7,200 nt of DNA, from NCBI GenBank assembly GCA_015055785.1, contig SVHQ01000084.1, positions 1 to 7,200 of the forward strand, given 5' to 3'. The stretch comes from Clostridiales bacterium. Lineage in GTDB: Bacteria; Bacillota_A; Clostridia; Christensenellales; Borkfalkiaceae. Shown here in pieces: positions 1-5,796 of the stretch. Every line of letters begins with the position of its first letter. Within the stretch, counting starts at the first letter, position 1. The notes under the pieces are model-generated. The model had not been told where the DNA came from. It made no database searches and saw only the letters and a program-made list of their open reading frames with translations. The position numbers and the translations under genes are program-made.

Positions 1-1901
1 CCCCCAAGACCTGTACAGTATGTGGAGCAACCGAAGGAAGTGCACTCGGCCACACACCCGAAGCCGATGACGGCGATTGCACGACCGCAGTTTGTTGTTT
101 GGATTGTGAGCTGATTGTAGTGCCAGCTAAGGAAAATCACGTTGCTACGGCTTTTGTTGCAAACTGCGTTAATCAAGCTATTTGCGACCATTGTGAAAGG
201 CCTTTTGGCGAACTTGATCCTAACAACCATGTGAGCGCCGAAACTTTACTCAGTTGGGTAAACGATGAATACCACGAAGAGCGTTATCAATGCTGTAATG
301 CCTTGGTTAAGACGGAGTTACATAACGGTGAGGCAAACTGCATGCAGGAGGCATACTGTACTATCTGTGAACGAAATTATGGCGATTTTGATATGACAAA
401 CCACGATAGTGAAAATTACACCTATACCGATAATGGTGACGGCACGTATAAAAAGCTTCACGAATGCGGAGCTGTGATGGAAGAAGCACACACATTTCAA
501 CCTAATTGTGCTTGTGGTGACGAGATAGTAATTACTAAAATGACTCTCCTAGGTGAAGATTTTGCCTTTGACGAAAGCACCAATACCTACACGAAAAATT
601 CTATTGAAGAACGGGTAGCCGTCACTCTTATATTCCATGGCAAAAATCTAAAATATGTTACGGCGGAAAATGTTTTTCAAATGCTGCAAATTAATCTTGT
701 CGCATCTTTTTCTTTTGGAGAGTTGAGCATGGTTTATAATGAGCATAATGATACGTTAACCGTCACCGATGAATTTCTTGTGGGCGGGGATATGGTCTTT
801 AAATATTCCAACGACGGCGGCATTACTTGGGAAAACGGTTGTGTGCTTTCTACTAAGAGAGTCCTTGGGATTTCCGTTAATGAGTGCGACCACGGGAATG
901 TGATGGCAAATGCAAATGCCGTTGAAGGGGAGTGCGTAACGCTGAATATCACGGCAAATGCTGGATATAAGCTGAAAAGCCTTATAGTTAAAGACACCTA
1001 CAATAATGATGTGTCTGTCGAAAACAATCAATTTATAATGCCATCATCCGCAGTTACAGTTAGCGCCGTCTTTATTTGTGAAGAGGAATGTACCTTTGTC
1101 TATAAACCCAACACAAACCAAGCAACGCATAAGAAGGTTTGCTCCGTTTGTGATTATGTGGAAATTGAAAGCGAAGCGCACACCGATTTCGAATACGAGT
1201 ACATTGATAACGGAGACGGCACACACGAAAGGATTTGGAAATGTTGTAATGCGTCTATTTTCATGGAACACGAGTTTAGTATGGAAACGCCGTGTGTTTG
1301 CGGGGCTGCCGCAATCGGTATAACAGGACTGTTATTTGTTGCCAACGAAGTATATATGTACGATAAAGAAACACGCACTTATACCGTCATTATTCCTCAC
1401 GATAAAAGCACTGCAAATATAGCCGTTCAACTTATCGGCAATAGTCTTGAATATTTGCAATCATACAATGATTTTATAAAAGTAAGAGAGTTGTACTGCG
1501 ATGCCGAAGAGTATGATGAATATGAACTTGGCTACCTAATTAATGATTGTGGTTTGGTTCTTGAGTGGATTGACCGTACGGACGGGGTTTGGGTTGAGTA
1601 CCACGTTTCCAACGATGCCGGTGAAAATTGGACTAAATACAAAGTGGAAGTTAAGCAGAGTTATTCCATTATTGTGGACGATGTTGAAAACGGAACCATT
1701 ACGGTAAGTGAGAATAAGACCTCGACCACTGCGGGCGATACCATTACCTTGATTGCAACTCCCGATGCAGGTTATCAGTTTGAAGCTTGGGTTGTTAGCG
1801 ATGTTGACGGGAATACTGTGGTGGTGGAAAATGACCAAATCATTATGCCTGCATCCGCTATTACTATTCGCGCAGTATTTAAGGAGAAGGAGAAAAATTA
1901 A
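1..1901 (+). CDS. 5'-truncated, Cys-rich repeat protein with two InlB-like repeat modules, probably surface-exposed or secreted
   Basis: The reading frame is open from base 3 to the stop at 1899-1901 (632 codons visible), so the true start lies upstream. The TTG at 99 is internal, because repeat motifs run through it. Four Cys/His motifs come first (bases 12-404). A module of about 220 residues then occurs twice (417-1073 and 1194-1880), each time starting with a DNGDGT motif, then a Cys-Cys/Cys-x-Cys segment, a beta-rich region with one Asp-box-like S-x-D-x-G-x-x-W, and a domain resembling divergent InlB B-repeats (N/HG-x-V/I, AGY, IMP-x-SA-x-T). Proteins of this build in gut Firmicutes are usually exported, but the signal peptide would be outside the window. 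The C-terminus is a short charged tail (KEKEKN) with no LPXTG motif and no hydrophobic anchor, so any anchoring must lie elsewhere. A terminator follows. The function is unknown. Repeat-domain assignment is by eye. Confidence 0.85.
   Translation, partial: PKTCTVCGATEGSALGHTPEADDGDCTTAVCCLDCELIVVPAKENHVATAFVANCVNQAICDHCERPFGELDPNNHVSAETLLSWVNDEYHEERYQCCNALVKTELHNGEANCMQEAYCTICERNYGDFDMTNHDSENYTYTDNGDGTYKKLHECGAVMEEAHTFQPNCACGDEIVITKMTLLGEDFAFDESTNTYTKNSIEERVAVTLIFHGKNLKYVTAENVFQMLQINLVASFSFGELSMVYNEHNDTLTVTDEFLVGGDMVFKYSNDGGITWENGCVLSTKRVLGISVNECDHGNVMANANAVEGECVTLNITANAGYKLKSLIVKDTYNNDVSVENNQFIMPSSAVTVSAVFICEEECTFVYKPNTNQATHKKVCSVCDYVEIESEAHTDFEYEYIDNGDGTHERIWKCCNASIFMEHEFSMETPCVCGAAAIGITGLLFVANEVYMYDKETRTYTVIIPHDKSTANIAVQLIGNSLEYLQSYNDFIKVRELYCDAEEYDEYELGYLINDCGLVLEWIDRTDGVWVEYHVSNDAGENWTKYKVEVKQSYSIIVDDVENGTITVSENKTSTTAGDTITLIATPDAGYQFEAWVVSDVDGNTVVVENDQIIMPASAITIRAVFKEKEKN
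12..404 (+). repeat. Array of four Cys/His motifs within the surface protein
   Basis: Translated copies lie at 12-53 (CTVCG...GH), 78-140, 165-230 and 339-404. The last three share the spacing Cys-x5-Cys-x2-Cys followed 10-11 residues later by His (for example CVNQAICDHC...NNH and CMQEAYCTIC...TNH). The spacing suggests a small metal-binding or disulfide-bonded unit of the kind repeated in many clostridial surface proteins. The function is not known. DNA identity between copies is low, so these are old duplications. Confidence 0.7.
417..1073 (+). repeat. Protein module copy A (DNGDGT + Asp-box + InlB-like)
   Basis: This encodes about 219 residues in the order DNGDGT, ECG...CACG, a beta-rich region starting near MTLLGEDFAFD, the Asp-box-like SNDGGITW at 807-830, then an InlB-B-like domain from about 867 to 1073 ending MPSSAVTVSAVF. 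It matches copy B at 1194-1880 motif by motif. The two copies are clearly related in protein but diverged in DNA. Confidence 0.75.
1194..1880 (+). repeat. Protein module copy B (DNGDGT + Asp-box + InlB-like)
   Basis: This encodes about 229 residues: DNGDGTHERIWKCC, CVCG, a beta-rich region starting near ITGLLFVANEVYMYD, the Asp-box-like SNDAGENW at 1608-1631, then an InlB-B-like domain from about 1662 to 1880 (DVENGTITV, DAGYQFEAW, IIMPASAITIRAVF). It is about ten residues longer than copy A, mainly in an acidic Tyr/Glu/Asp-rich stretch near 1494-1540 (DAEEYDEYELGY). Confidence 0.75.
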
Positions 1902-1949
1902 ATAAATAATAGTCTACGAAGTGCAATGCGTATATAGGCAAAAGAAATT

Positions 1950-1984
1950 AAGGCGGTGGACTTAAAAGTTTTCCGCCTTTTCAC
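1950..1984 (+). terminator. Rho-independent terminator of the repeat-protein gene
   Basis: Arms AAGGCGG (1950-1956) and CCGCCTT (1973-1979) pair fully, with an inner ACTT/AAGT helix and a T-rich tail (TTTTCACTTT). It lies about 50 bases after the stop codon of the upstream gene, as expected for its terminator. Confidence 0.8.
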
Positions 1985-2052
1985 TTTCAAACGCTTAAAA
2001 AATAAAGTGATTACGCAATTCACTTGCAAATTTCAGAAAAAAAAGGTATAAT

Positions 2053-2086
2053 AAAAGTGCTGGCTCCTCAGTTTGCCAGCACTTTT
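2053..2086. terminator. 12-bp perfect hairpin, probable bidirectional terminator
   Basis: AAAAGTGCTGGC (2053-2064) pairs perfectly with GCCAGCACTTTT (2075-2086) around a 10-base loop. A-run and T-run flanks make it readable as a terminator on either strand. The minus-strand tail is richer in T (TTTTATTATACCTTTTTTTT). It sits between convergent transcription units, the repeat protein on plus and tRNA-Trp on minus, where such a shared terminator is expected. Confidence 0.7.
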
Positions 2087-2099
2087 AGAGAATTATTGA

Positions 2100-2164
2100 G
2101 AAAAAATAAAAAGGTGTCACCCTTGAACAGTCCAATAAAAACTGTATCAAATTTTGACACCCTT
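2100..2164 (-). terminator. Terminator of tRNA-Trp
   Basis: On the minus strand the arms are AAGGGTGTCA (2164-2155) and TGACACCTT (2119-2111), with one bulged base. An inner helix ACAGT/ACTGT (2127-2131 with 2141-2145) extends by GA/TC, and a strong T tail (CTTTTTATTTTTT) runs to about 2100. The stem base lies 5 bases past the CCA end of the tRNA. Confidence 0.75.
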
Positions 2165-2169
2165 CCATT

Positions 2170-2243
2170 TGGCAGGGGCTATAAGAATTGAACTCATCTC
2201 ATTGGTTTTGGAGACCAAGGCACAACCACTATACCAAACCCCT
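2170..2243 (-). tRNA. tRNA-Trp (anticodon CCA)
   Basis: The minus strand folds as a full cloverleaf of 74 bases. The acceptor is AGGGGTT/AGCCCCT with one G-T pair, and the D arm is GTAT/GTGC. The anticodon stem TTGGT/ACCAA is perfect, with loop CTCCAAA giving anticodon CCA at positions 34-36. The variable loop is 4 bases. The T arm is ATGAG/CTTAT with loop TTCAATT. Discriminator G and an encoded CCA tail are present (2170-2172). The gene decodes UGG. It has its own promoter and terminator, so it is a single-gene unit, convergent with the upstream repeat protein and divergent from rnhA. Confidence 0.96.
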
Positions 2244-2256
2244 AAATAACGAAGCT

Positions 2257-2285
2257 ATTATATAACAAAAAAAATAATTTGTCAA
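2257..2285 (-). promoter_or_regulatory. Consensus sigma-70/sigma-A promoter of tRNA-Trp
   Basis: On the minus strand, TTGACA (2285-2280) and TATAAT (2262-2257) both match the full consensus and are separated by exactly 17 bases. The predicted start near 2250 leaves a very short 5' leader before the mature tRNA end at 2243. Two perfect boxes fit a strongly expressed stable RNA gene. Confidence 0.92.
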
Positions 2286-2352
2286 TTGTTTTTTCGATAG
2301 AAAACGAGGGAATTTTCAAAAAATATTAAAAACTATTATATTTAGGTTGAAT

Positions 2353-2850
2353 ATGAAGAAAACAGTAACATTATATACAGACGGAGCGTGTTCTGGAAAT
2401 CCCGGATTGGGAGGGTATGGCGGCATACTTATCTACGGGGAAGTGCAACGCGAATATAGCGGATCGGAATCGCAAACGACAAACAATCGCATGGAACTTA
2501 TGGCAGTGATAGAGGGATTAAAACGTTTAAAATATCCTTGCATAGTGGAAGTGTATAGCGATTCCGCTTATACCGTGAATGCGTTTGATAACGGCTGGAT
2601 ATATGCTTGGAAGAAAAATGGTTGGAAAAAAGCGGATAATAAACCCGTATTAAACGTTGACCTTTGGGAAGAATTATATACACTGACTCGGATTCATGAG
2701 GTTACCTTTCACAAAGTGGCAGGCCATGCAGACAATCAGTTGAATAATCGTTGCGACGAATTGGCAAGGGGTGCAATTGTTTCCCTTAGAAAAACATTGC
2801 CAGTAGAAGGATTAGACAACGAAGAAGATAATTTGAAAGAGAGAAAATAG
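2353..2850 (+). CDS. rnhA: Ribonuclease HI
   Basis: This cytoplasmic enzyme cuts the RNA strand of RNA-DNA hybrids (primers, R-loops) with divalent metal catalysis. The 165-residue protein begins MKKTVTLYTDGACSGNPG. The catalytic carboxylates D10, E48 (in TTNNRMEL), D70 (in YSDSAY) and D135 (in NNRCDELA), and the histidine H125 in KVAGHADN, all match the E. coli RNase HI pattern. The GWKKADNKPVLNVDLWEEL segment matches the basic handle and the following helix. No separate N-terminal hybrid-binding domain is present. A charged tail of about 25 residues follows the core (LDNEEDNLKERK end). ATG 2353 is chosen over TTG 2347 because the weak AGG at 2344-2346 is spaced for the ATG and the protein then begins as family members do. 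A clear promoter was not found. The membrane-protein gene follows after 63 bases, probably co-transcribed. Confidence 0.97.
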   Translation: MKKTVTLYTDGACSGNPGLGGYGGILIYGEVQREYSGSESQTTNNRMELMAVIEGLKRLKYPCIVEVYSDSAYTVNAFDNGWIYAWKKNGWKKADNKPVLNVDLWEELYTLTRIHEVTFHKVAGHADNQLNNRCDELARGAIVSLRKTLPVEGLDNEEDNLKERK

Positions 2851-2913
2851 ATTTAGCATATTTTTAAAGAATATCAAGATACTGTATTTATATTGAAAAG
2901 GAAGCAAGAAAAC

Positions 2914-3837
2914 ATGCAAAAGAATGAAAATAACAATGATATAAAAGAAAAAATAATTTTCATATCCGTTATTTTTCTCATGACGATTGGGAGTATTGTT
3001 TTTAGTATTCTTTGTTTAAATGGTAGCAATATATCGTTTATATGCAAAAATTCTTTGCTTTTATCGATAGTAGCTTCGTTGTTTTTGATTTTGCTTTGTG
3101 GATTAACTGTTTGGTTTATTATAAAGGAAAAAGAGACGTTATCAAAAACTGTTTTCAGCGCCAATATTTTAATTTTATTTTGTAGTATACTCATATTTAT
3201 ATTTCAGAAAACGGGCTTTTTTGAAGTGATTAAAAGTGCGGAAAGCTTGCAGGAATATTTGGAATCTTCAGGCGCTTGGATGCCGTTTATGTCTATTTTT
3301 TTGCAGTATTTGCAGGTAATCATTTTGCCGATTCCAAGCGTGGTAAGCACTGTGGCGGGCGTAGCATTGTTTGGCCCATTTTATGCGTTGCTGTATAGCT
3401 TGGTAGGCATTATATTGGGTTCGTTTACGGGCTTTTTAATTGGTCGAAAAATAGGGCATAAAGCCGTGGCGTGGATGATAGGGAAAGACGCTTTGGAAAA
3501 GTGGCAAAACAAACTAAAAGGTAAGGATAACTTATTTTTAACGATTATGTTTTTGTTGCCAATGTTTCCCGATGATATATTGTGTTTTATTGCGGGGCTG
3601 TCCTCTATGTCAACGAAATATTTTCTTTGCATGATTACGATATCCAGATTAATTACGGTATCGGGGACGTGTTATTCGTTTAACTTTATTCCTTTTAATA
3701 CTTGGTGGGGCTTGCTTATTTGGGGTGTATTTGCTCTTACGATTATTCTCATCTTTATATTTGCCTATAAAAATATGGATAAGATACAACAAAAACTCGG
3801 GAAGTATTTCAAATCGTTTCGTAAAAAAGACAAATAG
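2914..3837 (+). CDS. VTT-domain (TVP38/TMEM64, DedA superfamily) membrane protein
   Basis: This is a multi-pass inner-membrane protein of 307 residues. The VTT-type core spans about residues 123-258: LPIPSVVSTVAGVALFG (138-154), then a Gly-rich helix GIILGSFTGFLIGRKIG (165-181), and the second signature PMFPDDILCFIAGLSSMS (216-233). Further hydrophobic segments lie near 236-258 and 264-286, before a Lys-rich cytoplasmic end. Three extra hydrophobic segments (about 13-36, 48-70, 80-97) precede the core, which makes it longer than a minimal TVP38 protein of about 200-240 residues. Members of the superfamily are linked to phospholipid or polyprenyl-phosphate transport across membranes; the substrate here is unknown. 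ATG 2914 is chosen over TTG 2893 because AAGGAAG (2898-2904) lies 9 bases before it and nothing similar precedes the TTG. It follows rnhA and is closed by a hairpin at 3878-3926. Confidence 0.87.
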   Translation: MQKNENNNDIKEKIIFISVIFLMTIGSIVFSILCLNGSNISFICKNSLLLSIVASLFLILLCGLTVWFIIKEKETLSKTVFSANILILFCSILIFIFQKTGFFEVIKSAESLQEYLESSGAWMPFMSIFLQYLQVIILPIPSVVSTVAGVALFGPFYALLYSLVGIILGSFTGFLIGRKIGHKAVAWMIGKDALEKWQNKLKGKDNLFLTIMFLLPMFPDDILCFIAGLSSMSTKYFLCMITISRLITVSGTCYSFNFIPFNTWWGLLIWGVFALTIILIFIFAYKNMDKIQQKLGKYFKSFRKKDK

Positions 3838-3877
3838 ACATAAAGAATTTAATAATTTAATTTGGAATGATAAACAT

Positions 3878-3930
3878 AAAAGTCGATAATACTGTTTTAA
3901 GAATGAAGCAGATGTTATCGGCTTTTAATA
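3878..3930 (+). terminator. Probable terminator after the rnhA-VTT gene pair
   Basis: AAAAGTCGATAA (3878-3889) pairs with TTATCGGCTTTT (3915-3926) over 12 positions with one G-T pair. The 25-base loop can form a further CTG/CAG pairing. The right arm runs into TTTTAATATTTAT. The long loop and weak inner part make it less typical than the other terminators here, but it sits between the VTT gene stop and the next promoter. Confidence 0.6.
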
Positions 3931-3952
3931 TTTATAAAAAAATTTTTATAAA
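3931..3952. repeat. AT-only inverted repeat just upstream of the operon promoter
   Basis: TTTATAAAAA and TTTTTATAAA form a 10-base inverted repeat separated by two A residues, ending 4 bases before the -35 box at 3957. It could be an operator, an A/T-rich UP-like element or curved DNA. It could also be chance in AT-rich sequence. Confidence 0.4.
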
Positions 3953-3956
3953 AAGC

Positions 3957-3985
3957 TTGCAATTTCAAATTGTTTGTTGTATAAT
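3957..3985 (+). promoter_or_regulatory. Promoter of the decarboxylase operon
   Basis: TTGCAA (3957-3962) and a perfect TATAAT (3980-3985) are separated by 17 bases. The predicted transcription start is near 3991-3993, giving a leader of about 75 bases before the ATG at 4067. It lies just after the probable terminator of the upstream genes. Confidence 0.82.
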
Positions 3986-3989
3986 GTTA

Positions 3990-4031
3990 ATTGGTCGAAA
4001 GTTGGCAAAATATGCCATAAATTCAACCGAT
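3990..4031 (+). promoter_or_regulatory. Stem-loop at the 5' end of the decarboxylase mRNA leader
   Basis: ATTGGTCGAA (3990-3999) pairs with TTCAACCGAT (4022-4031) with one mismatch and one G-T. An internal loop separates this from an apical hairpin TGGCA (4003-4007)/TGCCA (4013-4017) with loop AAATA. The outer stem starts at the predicted transcription start, so the mRNA would begin with a hairpin, as in 5' stabilising stem-loops. No known riboswitch class was recognised, and no U-run follows the stem, so it is not an attenuator by itself. Confidence 0.5.
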
Positions 4032-4066
4032 AAAATTAAGAAAGGAAAAATTTCGGGAGGGAAATT

Positions 4067-5434
4067 ATGGATAAGATTCAATTGCTGCAAGAAAGAAAAG
4101 CAAAAATGGTTGAATCGAGCAAAGGTATTCGTGAAGACATCGCTGCGATTATTGACGAAAATAGCTTTGTAGAACTGTCTGCGTTCAGTTATTCAAAAAA
4201 CGAATTTTATAACGAAGACGTGGCAGGCGAAGGCGTATTGACGGGATTTGCTACGATTAACGGATATCCTTTCTATATTGTTGCGCAAAATTTCAATGTT
4301 TATAACGGTGGGATTTCTGAAGCGAACTGTAAGAAGATTGTAAAATGCCTTGACGTGGCGGAAAAGAATATGATGCCGGTTATTTACTTGTTGAATACGC
4401 ATGGCGTGCAGATTGGTGAAGGCGTTACCGTATTGGAGGGGTTAGGCAAACTGCTCATGAGAAGCACACAGTTAAAAGGCGTTGTTCCGCAGTATGTTAT
4501 TGTAAACGGTGACGTATACGGTTCGGCTGCAATGTTGGCTGCAATTGCTGATTTTACATTCTTTGTGGAAAATCAAAGCGTATTGGCGGTGAACAGTCCT
4601 TTCGTTTTATCGGCAAAAGCTGGTAAAAATCTTGCAAAAACAGAAGTCGGTTCTGCGAAAGTATTGGATAAATCTGGTATTCCCGCTTTTGAAGTTCAGG
4701 CATTGAAAGATGTAAAACAAAAAATTGCAGAGCTTACCGAAGTGCTCAGTGGCGAAATAGTAGATGCGGAATTAAATGAATCGTTGCCTGTTTTAAATAC
4801 GCAGGTTGATGCATCGACGATTATGTCTGTATTTGAATCGGCGGTTGAAGTTGGTGCAATTTGCGAAACGGATGTGAAAACGGTTTTGGGTAGAGTAGGC
4901 GGTATTCCCATAGCGGCAGTTGTATTTGACGGTGGGGAAAATGGAGTGGAATTGAACTCGGCAAAACTTGCAAAAATTAAAAATTTTGCCGAACTTGCTT
5001 GTTGCTATCAATTGCCGTTTGTTGTATTCTCCGACGTAAAAGGCATTTGTCCTTGTATGTGTACGAACAATAGCCGTGTAATGAAAGAAGCGGCTGAATA
5101 TTTGGATATATTAGATACCATCGACACGGCAAAGATTGCAGTGGTTTATAAGAAAGCGGTTGGTCTTGGATATTCGTTGTTTGCGGCGAAATCGGTTGGT
5201 TTTGATTATACCTGCGCATTTGTGAATGCTAAAATTGCATTGTTTGATAGTGTTCAGGGTGCGAAGATTGAACTTTCCGATGAAAAAGCGGATTCAGCTA
5301 CGTTAGAAGCTAAGTATGCGGATGAAAATGCCGATCCTATTCATGCGGCAAAGGGTGGCTATATCGACGCGATTATCGAGCCTCAATTTGTTAAACAACA
5401 TCTTATCGCATCCTTGCAGATGTTTATTCGATAA
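4067..5434 (+). CDS. Divergent biotin-dependent carboxyltransferase (acyl-CoA carboxylase beta / decarboxylase alpha family)
   Basis: This 455-residue protein has the two-half crotonase-like layout of the carboxyltransferase family, and would move a carboxyl group between substrate and carrier biotin. Family landmarks are the N-terminal IIDENSFVEL (28-37), GEGVLTGFATINGYPFYIVAQNF (54-76), the second-half start GRVGGIPIAAVV (275-286), LPFVVFSDVKG (316-326) and the C-terminal AAKGGYIDAIIEP (427-439). Usual landmarks are altered: the SGGARIQEG site reads THGVQIGEG (111-119), the AGGA loop reads YGSAAM (151-156), AYGGAY reads AVGLGY (364-369), and a CPCMC cluster (328-332) sits where PGFLPG is expected. 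It is shorter than the usual 500-520 residues. The start is fixed by GGGAGG at 4055-4060. It leads the operon with OadG-like, biotin-carrier and beta subunits, so a decarboxylase role is favoured. The substrate is unknown, and a downstream second carboxyltransferase is possible. Confidence 0.85.
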   Translation: MDKIQLLQERKAKMVESSKGIREDIAAIIDENSFVELSAFSYSKNEFYNEDVAGEGVLTGFATINGYPFYIVAQNFNVYNGGISEANCKKIVKCLDVAEKNMMPVIYLLNTHGVQIGEGVTVLEGLGKLLMRSTQLKGVVPQYVIVNGDVYGSAAMLAAIADFTFFVENQSVLAVNSPFVLSAKAGKNLAKTEVGSAKVLDKSGIPAFEVQALKDVKQKIAELTEVLSGEIVDAELNESLPVLNTQVDASTIMSVFESAVEVGAICETDVKTVLGRVGGIPIAAVVFDGGENGVELNSAKLAKIKNFAELACCYQLPFVVFSDVKGICPCMCTNNSRVMKEAAEYLDILDTIDTAKIAVVYKKAVGLGYSLFAAKSVGFDYTCAFVNAKIALFDSVQGAKIELSDEKADSATLEAKYADENADPIHAAKGGYIDAIIEPQFVKQHLIASLQMFIR

Positions 5435-5440
5435 GGAGGG
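5433..5440 (+). promoter_or_regulatory. Ribosome binding site overlapping the upstream stop codon
   Basis: AAGGAGGG overlaps the TAA stop (5432-5434) of the carboxyltransferase gene and lies 5 bases before ATG 5446. It fixes that start and makes coupled translation of the two subunits likely. Confidence 0.85.
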
Positions 5441-5445
5441 ACAAA

Positions 5446-5796
5446 ATGTTGTACGGTTTATTGAATGCCGATCCCAGCCGATTTATTGAAGATTTTGGTG
5501 AAATAGGCTTGTATGCTTTGATTGGATTCATAGTTGTATTTTCGGGGATTGCATTTTTGATTTTCATTGTATGGTTGGTGGGTAAACTTCTTTCCAAGGG
5601 AAATGTAAAAAACGCATCTCAATCTAAAACAACGGTGGATATCCCTCAAACACCGCTTTCACCAGAGCCTGTTCTTTTGGAGAATGATGACATTTCAGAA
5701 GAAACGTTGGCGATTATTACGGCGGCTATTATGGCGTATTATGAAAAGAACAATCCTAAATGTGAATTTACGTTAAAAAGAATAAAGAGAATGTAA
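5446..5796 (+). CDS. OadG-like small membrane subunit of a Na+-pumping decarboxylase
   Basis: This 116-residue protein has a short N-terminus, one membrane helix (about residues 20-48, GLYALIGFIVVF...VWLVGKLL), a polar Pro/Ser/Thr linker (about 52-80), and a C-terminal segment ISEETLAIITAAIMAYYE...CEFTLKRIKRM (83-116). That build is the hallmark of the OadG gamma / MmdD delta family. In these pumps the helix ties the soluble carboxyltransferase to the membrane beta subunit, and the tail contacts the carboxyltransferase. The start ATG is 11 bases after the upstream gene, and the next gene's SD overlaps this stop. Family members are very variable in sequence, so the call rests on the layout, the C-terminal motif and the gene neighbours together. 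Confidence 0.87.
   Translation: MLYGLLNADPSRFIEDFGEIGLYALIGFIVVFSGIAFLIFIVWLVGKLLSKGNVKNASQSKTTVDIPQTPLSPEPVLLENDDISEETLAIITAAIMAYYEKNNPKCEFTLKRIKRM

Noticed and set aside
99..101. TTG as the start of the repeat protein
   Set aside because: The frame is open to base 3 upstream and a Cys motif starting at 78 runs across this codon. No SD precedes it. The gene begins outside the window.
1044..1838. Minus- and plus-strand frames inside the repeat-protein gene
   Set aside because: They are shadows of a long, motif-rich frame, with no ribosome sites or recognisable domains.
2170..2186. tRNA-Trp 3' end as an attachment site of a mobile element whose cargo would be the repeat-protein gene
   Set aside because: No second copy of the tRNA 3' end, no integrase and no mobility gene are visible in the window. 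The idea needs upstream sequence.
3986..4066. T-box or known metabolite riboswitch in the decarboxylase leader
   Set aside because: The leader is only about 75 bases, lacks a T-box motif and lacks any terminator/antiterminator pair. No known aptamer pattern was recognised.
3867..4172. Plus-strand 101-codon frame upstream of the carboxyltransferase
   Set aside because: It reads through the hairpin, promoter and leader, has no convincing SD, overlaps the true gene by 106 bases in another frame, and resembles no family.
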